Positions 58,476-64,000 of a DNA stretch of 64,000 nt are shown here, one piece after another. Location of the stretch: assembly GCA_009667805.1 (NCBI GenBank), contig CM019067.1, positions 67,502,637 to 67,566,636 on the forward strand, given 5' to 3'. The notes beneath the pieces are model-generated. The model did no database searches, was not told the DNA's origin, and saw only the letters and a program-made list of their open reading frames with translations. Every line of letters begins with the position of its first letter. The first letter of the stretch is position 1. The position numbers and the translations under genes were made by a program. Source of the DNA: Leptobrachium leishanense (taxonomy: Eukaryota; Chordata; Amphibia; Anura; Megophryidae).

Positions 58476-58964
58476 ACCACAAAGCAACTCATCCACGCCC
58501 TTGTAATCTCCCGACTTGACTATTGTAATAATCTTCTAGCTGGTCTCCCTCTCTCTCCCCTACAATTCATTCTGAACGCCTCTGCCAGGCTCATCCACCT
58601 CACCCGCCAATCTGTCTCTGCTGCTCCCCTCTGCGAGTCCCTTCACTGGCTCCCCATCCACTGCAGAATTCAATTTAAAATCCTTATCCTTACCTACAAA
58701 ACCCTCACTAACTCAGCTCCCCACTACCCGTCCTCACTAATCACCAAATACACCCCAGCCCGCTCCCTAAGGTCAAACAGTGACCTGCGCCTAGCTTCTC
58801 CCCACATCACCTCTTCCCATGATAGACTGCAGGACTTCTCACGTGCAGCCCCCATCCTCTGGAACGCTCTAGCTTGTATGGTCAGACTTTCCCCTAGTTT
58901 CCCTTCCTTCAAACGCTCCCTTAAGACTTTCCTATTCAGGCAAGCCTACCACCCGACTCACTGA
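58476..58964 (+). pseudogene. Reverse-transcriptase C-terminus of an L2-like LINE
   Basis: An uninterrupted 162-codon frame without a start Met: SRLDYCNNLLAGLPLSP, ESLHWLPIHCRIQFKIL, TPARSLRSNSDLRL, FSRAAPILWNALA and SFKRSLKTFLFRQAYHPTH, then TGA. This is the conserved region after the palm in L2/CR1-group reverse transcriptases. The full enzyme would nick DNA and copy LINE RNA; here the catalytic part and endonuclease are absent through 5' truncation. The lack of stops suggests a young insertion. Assignment to L2 rather than a sister clade is by motif recall. Confidence 0.88.
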
Positions 58965-59205
58965 TACACCTCACTGCCCCATCCAGTCCATCACTCTCAC
59001 CTTGCAGTCCATCAGTCTCGCCTTGCAGTCCTCTCCTCATGTTTCCACCCCCAAACCTTCTAGATTGTAAATTCCCACGGGAATAGGGCCGTCGTTTCCT
59101 CCTGTACTGGTTTGTCAAATGTTGTTCAATGTTACCCTGTCTGTATTGTGCCCATTGTACAGCGCTGTGGAATATGCTGGCGCTTATAAAGAAAGATTAA
59201 CAATA
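58965..59205 (+). mobile_element. 3' UTR and tail of the L2-like LINE
   Basis: Contains TCTAGATTGTAAATTCCCAC, GCCCATTGTACAGCGCTGTG and TGCTGGCGCTTATAAAG, ending in an AATAATAAATAATA tail. Tails with the same motifs stand alone at 49080 and 55856. Confidence 0.85.
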
Positions 59206-59209
59206 ATAA

Positions 59210-60081
59210 ATAATACACGGTTCTTTTAATACAACTGAAATTATAAGTGAAAAAGGATATAATGAATAGTAAAAGGAGAGGGACCTTGTGTCATCACTCC
59301 AAATGAGTAAAGTAGTGGTCAAAATAAAAGAACACAGAATATGATTAGTGTTAATATATCCACACGTTTTGCAAACGATATCCCACATGAAGCAGAGTTT
59401 TCTCGTCTAGGTATCATGAACACTTTTAACAAGACGTATAGGGACACTGCTGCATTATCATCACTATGTATGAACCCATTTTGTTTTACAGAAATAACAA
59501 AACATAGGGATTATTATGCAACAATAGTCCCGCATGTCTTTACTTCTTGTAAAAAATATTGTTTATGTGTGCGTATATGTGTGCGTATATATCCCGAGTA
59601 AATGCACTCCGTACATATACTGAAAAAAAGCATTGAGCATCCCTAATAACACAAAACCGAGATCATTTATCCCTAATAACACAGAACCGATTGCAACATT
59701 GTAACACACAAATATGTATGTTGTGTACATGTACTCACAATTTAGATAAAGAAGCACCTTGAATGAATGCAAATCTGATCCTGAAGGTAGGTTCCCGGCT
59801 CATCAGTTTTTCCTTCTGTCTACCTCCAGCTGGTCTCATCCATGTAGGACGAACACCCCAGGTACAGATCGATCAGGACATGTATAGACCGTAAAATAAG
59901 GTATTTATTCCATGAAAATCAATTGAAGCAATATGCATATAATAAATGAATAAAAAAAATTAATCAATTTTAGCATAAGACTGCAATATTAAAAAATGTG
60001 AGAAAAAATAAAAGAAGGTGTCTAATACGTTCTGATTGCATTCTCTCTAATTCTACAATACCTTATAAATAAAATTATATG

Positions 60082-60124
<43 letters not shown>

Positions 60125-60350
60125 TTGACCAGTTGCATAAACCTTATCTCTGCTAAAAAGCCATCTAGTATGGCATGACATTGATTTAAGGGTTCTGTGT
60201 AATAACATACCCAGGATGCATAAAAGTGAGACAGATGTCATCTGCATATCGTTCCCAGAATTCCTTGCTGCATATGGGGAATGTGGCACAGGGGCTCTGG
60301 GATGCAGTTCTTTGAATTGCTGTGATGTGCAGGTGGCTTCTGCAATAATA
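59210..60350. other. No gene; microsatellites
   Basis: GTGTGCGTATAT repeats near 59567 and a (AT)n/(GTATAT)n tract at 60077-60125. A duplicated ATCCCTAATAACACA block lies at 59638 and 59668. Confidence 0.6.
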
Positions 60351-60354
60351 AACT

Positions 60355-60413
60355 TATTTTACCAGGAAGGATACATTGAGATTTCTCTCGTTTTCAAGTA
60401 TGTCCTGGGCATA
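60355..60413 (+). repeat. Dispersed retroelement tail (ACCAGGAAGGATACATTGAG)
   Basis: TTTTACCAGGAAGGATACAT, GAGATTTCTCTCGTTTTCAA, GTATGTCCTGGGC. Also at 37386 (inverted), 62608 and 63376 (inverted). Two copies end in AAATAAATAAAT, pointing to a retroposed SINE or LINE tail. Confidence 0.75.
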
Positions 60414-60599
60414 GTGTATATGCAGAGGGACAGCAAGCGATGTGGTCAGATCAAGGTGACCCACATACCACCAAAGACCATAAAAAACTCTTTTTATCCA
60501 CCCCTCTATCTTCATTTTGCTGAACATGCTCAGTCTGTAAATAATAGTTTCACTGATGGTTAAACCTGTGTGTGTCATCACCAATGTGGTCCTTACAAA

Positions 60600-62600
60600 A
60601 CTGCAAAAGGTGAGTTCATACTATAACCTCTTGATAAAAAAAATAATAATAATCATTTGTGGAAACCATTAATACCATTTAAATATAAAAGTGTATGAGA
60701 TGCATAGCTTCTGCTTATTAAATGCTCTTGAGCAGGATATACAGACATGTCCTAATTTATCCTTGTCCTCCTCCCAGACTCTAAAGCTTAAAAATCTGCC
60801 CATTGCTAGTTCTTTCTTGTACGTTTAGTATAACACAATACACTTGAGCATTCCATATAATAAATCATAAGCCTTCTTCACATTGCAGGATTTCCTTCAC
60901 AGCTATCTCATCACCCCTTAAGGATACTTTCAATGATTAAGTATTATTAGAGGCAATTTAAGCCTGACCGTATTTATTTACATTGCATTCCTGATTGGTA
61001 AACTAAGTGCCAGCAGAATAAAAAAAAAATCCTCATTCCTGCCATCTGTATATCTAAGTAGATCGTTGCTTTATTGTACTTTAAATCTCATATATGTTAT
61101 CTCTTAGTTACATTTATTTCCCTACACTTTGGCTATTTTTCTTTATATATTTTCACCTAGCACCATATTGTGTACAACGTAAGTACTGTACTTAAAATCA
61201 GGAAATAAATCTCCATTACTCGCGCAGGCACATACAGCACCATTTAATGGTCTGCGGGTTCTCAAATAGACTTTTCTTATGAGTATTCTGGTCAGTAACA
61301 GCAATGCTTAGTGAAATGGTTCAATGAATTGGATAATACAGTGCTTATTTGGCAAAAGAAATGAGCTCCATATTGGATAATGAATGATACCGACTTCATT
61401 AACTGCGTGCATAGCAACTCATCTTTCAGCTTCAGTAAACATAAATATTTTCGCTTAATATTAATAAAGAAGCACAAGTCATATTTCTTACCTGGGACCA
61501 GGCGGATTGCTGCAAAGGTCCTCAGCGAAAACCAAAAGGAGCAATTTGTAGAATGAAAACAAATTATTTCACCTTGTAAGTCACTAGTACATAATTTATT
61601 AACATTAACAGTTTATGATGAGCATTCTTACATTGTACAGAAAAACCATATATAAAAACACTGTATTCTGGTGCATTGAACTATTGCTGCCACCAGAGGG
61701 AGACAGAGACATTGTGGACTATGCTGGACAAAAACCGAACTACATCTACCATCATCCTTTGCGTGAGGACAGGGAGGAGGTGGTACAAGAAGAGGAAAGA
61801 GATCAGCAGCCTCGTGCAAGGCATGGGCAGAGTGAGTGGAGCAGTGAAAGGTGGAGGACGCACGTTGGAGCTGTCAGGAATCGCAACCAGGTCGGAGTAC
61901 AGATGCTGTCTTACTGGTGCTGGAGATCAGGACAGTAATCGTGTTGAGACCTACCTGCGCAGCGCTGAGAGGTCTGGAGGAAAAGCTAGTTCCGGCAGGA
62001 CCCCGAGTTAGGAGACTGCGCTGATCGCTTGGGAGTGCAGGCGGTGGATCGTTGTTCCAGTTGCGGAGATTTGGCAAGCAGGGAGCAGATTCAGTGGCAC
62101 GGAGTCCCAGTGCACAGCGGAGAAGATCTTTTGATCGAGGCATCGAGTTCTGAACAGTGTCATTCATCGGATGGGTGAGAGGCCTTCAGGCCACAGTTCC
62201 AAAACAGAAACGCACGCTGCAATATTGTTTAAATTCACAGGGCCCCAAAGGTGACTAGTCGAAGATTGTTTTTGTTTCATTCACTGGCCAGTTGAACACA
62301 GTACCCGGGTACCCTAGACAACACATACATATTTTTGAGCTATTATTCATGGGACTTACACTCCAGAATGGAGGAGGTTAACCGGTTTCTTTTACCGCTG
62401 CGTGTTTTTCCCGCGTTACGAATTGATGTTACTCAAATACCGTATATGCATATTATATGCTGCTTTATTGGGATCAGTAAAAAATATAATATATAAAATC
62501 CACAACAGTGCTGGTGTATAGTTATTTCCTAGTGCGGTGAGACTATCCCGAGGTTTATTCAGCGGCTCCTCCGGGGGTGAGCGCTACACATATTTATTTA
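60600..62600. other. No gene recognised
   Basis: 61670-62170 is GC-richer and holds overlapping open frames on both strands, but no family motif and no splice-consistent exon could be supported. It could be a decayed LTR or SINE. The remainder is AT-rich. Confidence 0.35.
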
Positions 62601-62607
62601 TTTTTTG

Positions 62608-62800
62608 AGAAAGGATTTTACCAGGAAGGATACATGGAGATTTCTCTTGTTTTTAAGTATGTCCTGGGTGGCGAGTATGTACCATTAGGTGTCTTGCCCA
62701 AGGACACTTACTGGAGAGGTTGCTCGTTGGGATCAAGCCCATGACTCCACAGGCTCTCTCCATGCAGAGCAGTGATGTTACCTCTACTCCACCCAGCCGG
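62608..62800 (+). repeat. Longer copy of the dispersed retroelement tail
   Basis: Begins TTTACCAGGAAGGATACATG and continues past TATGTCCTGGG into GGTGTCTTGCCCAAGGACAC and a segment ending CTCTACTCCACCCAGCC. The second part resembles tRNA-like sequence found in some vertebrate SINEs and LINE tails, but A and B boxes were not demonstrated. Confidence 0.65.
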
Positions 62801-62804
62801 TACC

Positions 62805-63374
62805 CTCTACTTTACTCTTATCTATAAGCTAATATTTTTTCTTGAGAGAACGTTCTTTAAGACAAACGTACAAAATCATACTTTGAGGCAATATAGGGCA
62901 TGTTTACAGATTTTTATATCCAAAGTGACAAAGGTGCCAGTATTTACGAAAAGAACCACCACAAAACACTTGTCTTATAAAGGAGGCCTCTACCAGAACC
63001 TCAAATATTTATACATACAAAAGTATATAGGATTTTACCTTATATTCTAGTGTTCTGTGTACATATTTCTCTATAACGTACTTTTTTTATTGAACAAATG
63101 GTCAGTGAGATATAAAAATACAGTTTTGTCTTTTTAAGTGTGAAAAATGAAACGTTAGAAAGAAGAACTGTAACAAGAGTTGAACACCCATATCAAAGTA
63201 CGGATAAAGATCCTCAATAATGAGCCGAGGTCAACCTCGTGAAAAGATGACGATAGAGAGGGGATAATTTGATATTATACTTTAGTGCGTTTGTGTTTAT
63301 GCAGAAAACTGGAAATACCAATGATAAAAGTTTGTAAATATGTGTGAAAAAAAATCACTACTAAGATCAAAACT
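62805..63374. other. No gene recognised
   Basis: AT-rich, no supported feature. Confidence 0.4.
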
Positions 63375-63375
63375 A

Positions 63376-63455
63376 CCCAGGACATACTTGAAAACGAGAG
63401 AAATCTCAATGTATCCTTCCTGGTAAAATACTTTATAAATAAATAAATAAATAAC
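63376..63455 (-). repeat. Inverted copy of the dispersed retroelement tail
   Basis: CCCAGGACATACTTGAAAAC, GAGAGAAATCTCAATGTATC, then a TAAATAAATAAATAA tail. Same family as 60355 and 62608. Confidence 0.75.
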
Positions 63456-63606
63456 GGTTACAATCACTTGGCCATAGTAACATACAGCCACAGGCATCAA
63501 CAGAAGCACATGATACTGTAACAAGTGACTATCGGTCATGGTGCTATCGGCAAACCAGATCCTTCTGTGGGACTTGGTGCTAGAATCTTTGGGAAGATAA
63601 CATACT

Positions 63607-64000
63607 CAGGGTTACTCAAAGAGCTCCGAATTGCTTGAGAAAGTGACTTTCAGCGTTCGGTTACCTTTCTTGGCCGTTCGGCTATCCAGAGAGCAGGCAA
63701 TTCGCCAAATCCTGGCGAATTGCCTGAACATACGGTGCCTATTCGAGGGCAGTGAAATCCCCATAGAAAAGCACTGCTTTGGCTATTCAGAGAACACAAA
63801 CCAGCAGTGAAAGGTTCCCCTAATGCCCTGCCATTCGGTGATTTAATTCGGCAAATTTATTCAGGAGAATCCCATAGGCTTCAATGTTAAAAATATTCCC
63901 GTTTAATTCAATATCTAATAAACCGTTCATTAGAAAATTCTGCAGTAAAGAGTCTCTTTATTTATAGATTTTTTTAGGATATTTTAAGCATTTTTCTGAA
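63607..64000. mobile_element. Left part of a CGGGGTTATTC-family element, cut by the window
   Basis: CAGGGTTACTCAAAGAGCTCC, then AGAGCAGGCAATTCGCCAAA and TCCCATAGGCTTCAATGTTA follow 45980-46300 closely. The right half lies beyond the window. Confidence 0.82.

Noticed and set aside
60077..60125. TATA-like promoter
   Set aside because: It is a simple AT/GTATAT microsatellite with no transcript evidence.
61676..62170. Possible coding exon (111- and 107-residue plus-strand frames)
   Set aside because: Overlapping frames are open on both strands and no family motif or convincing splice sites were seen.

Overview
The window looks like non-coding, repeat-rich vertebrate nuclear DNA, most likely from a frog or toad. 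The evidence is the mix of hAT, piggyBac, Tc1/mariner, Harbinger-type and Helitron-like DNA transposons, CR1- and L2-like LINE 3' ends, and solo LTRs. I see no host protein-coding exon, rRNA or tRNA, and no prokaryotic signal. The species cannot be named from the sequence alone.

Layout. 341-6639 is a decayed but full-length hAT element: BED-finger transposase on the minus strand, three tandem-repeat arrays, and an 8-bp target duplication at both ends. 7-13.7 kb holds TTAA-flanked MITEs, an internally deleted Tc1 remnant, Harbinger-type MITEs and a 519-bp foldback. 15.3-15.9 kb is a degenerate foldback around a TTAGGG-like array. 16678-22462 is a 5.8-kb piggyBac element whose transposase is open except for two small frameshifts near its ends. 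It carries a nested MITE and a tandem array of about 383-bp units. 22.6-28.2 kb contains small MITEs, a CR1-like LINE end and a foldback. 29.1-30.2 kb and 54.2-54.9 kb are two related GC-rich, Helitron-like elements with related minisatellites. 31.8-33.0 kb is a non-autonomous derivative of the piggyBac element, and 35.96-36.81 kb is a non-autonomous relative of the hAT element. 34.87-35.75 kb and 40.11-40.92 kb are two solo LTRs with 5-bp target duplications. 38.8-40.0 kb and 49.3-52.2 kb are copies of one TTAA-flanked family; the second is split by a Tc1 element whose transposase is broken by a single stop codon. The rest is scattered MITEs, LINE tails and AT-rich sequence.

The elements fall into autonomous/non-autonomous pairs: hAT at 341 with the copy at 35960, and piggyBac at 16678 with the copy at 31812. 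Parent transposases probably mobilised the short copies through shared termini. Nesting gives a relative order of insertion. No undescribed cellular system is evident; the points of interest are transposon structure and history.
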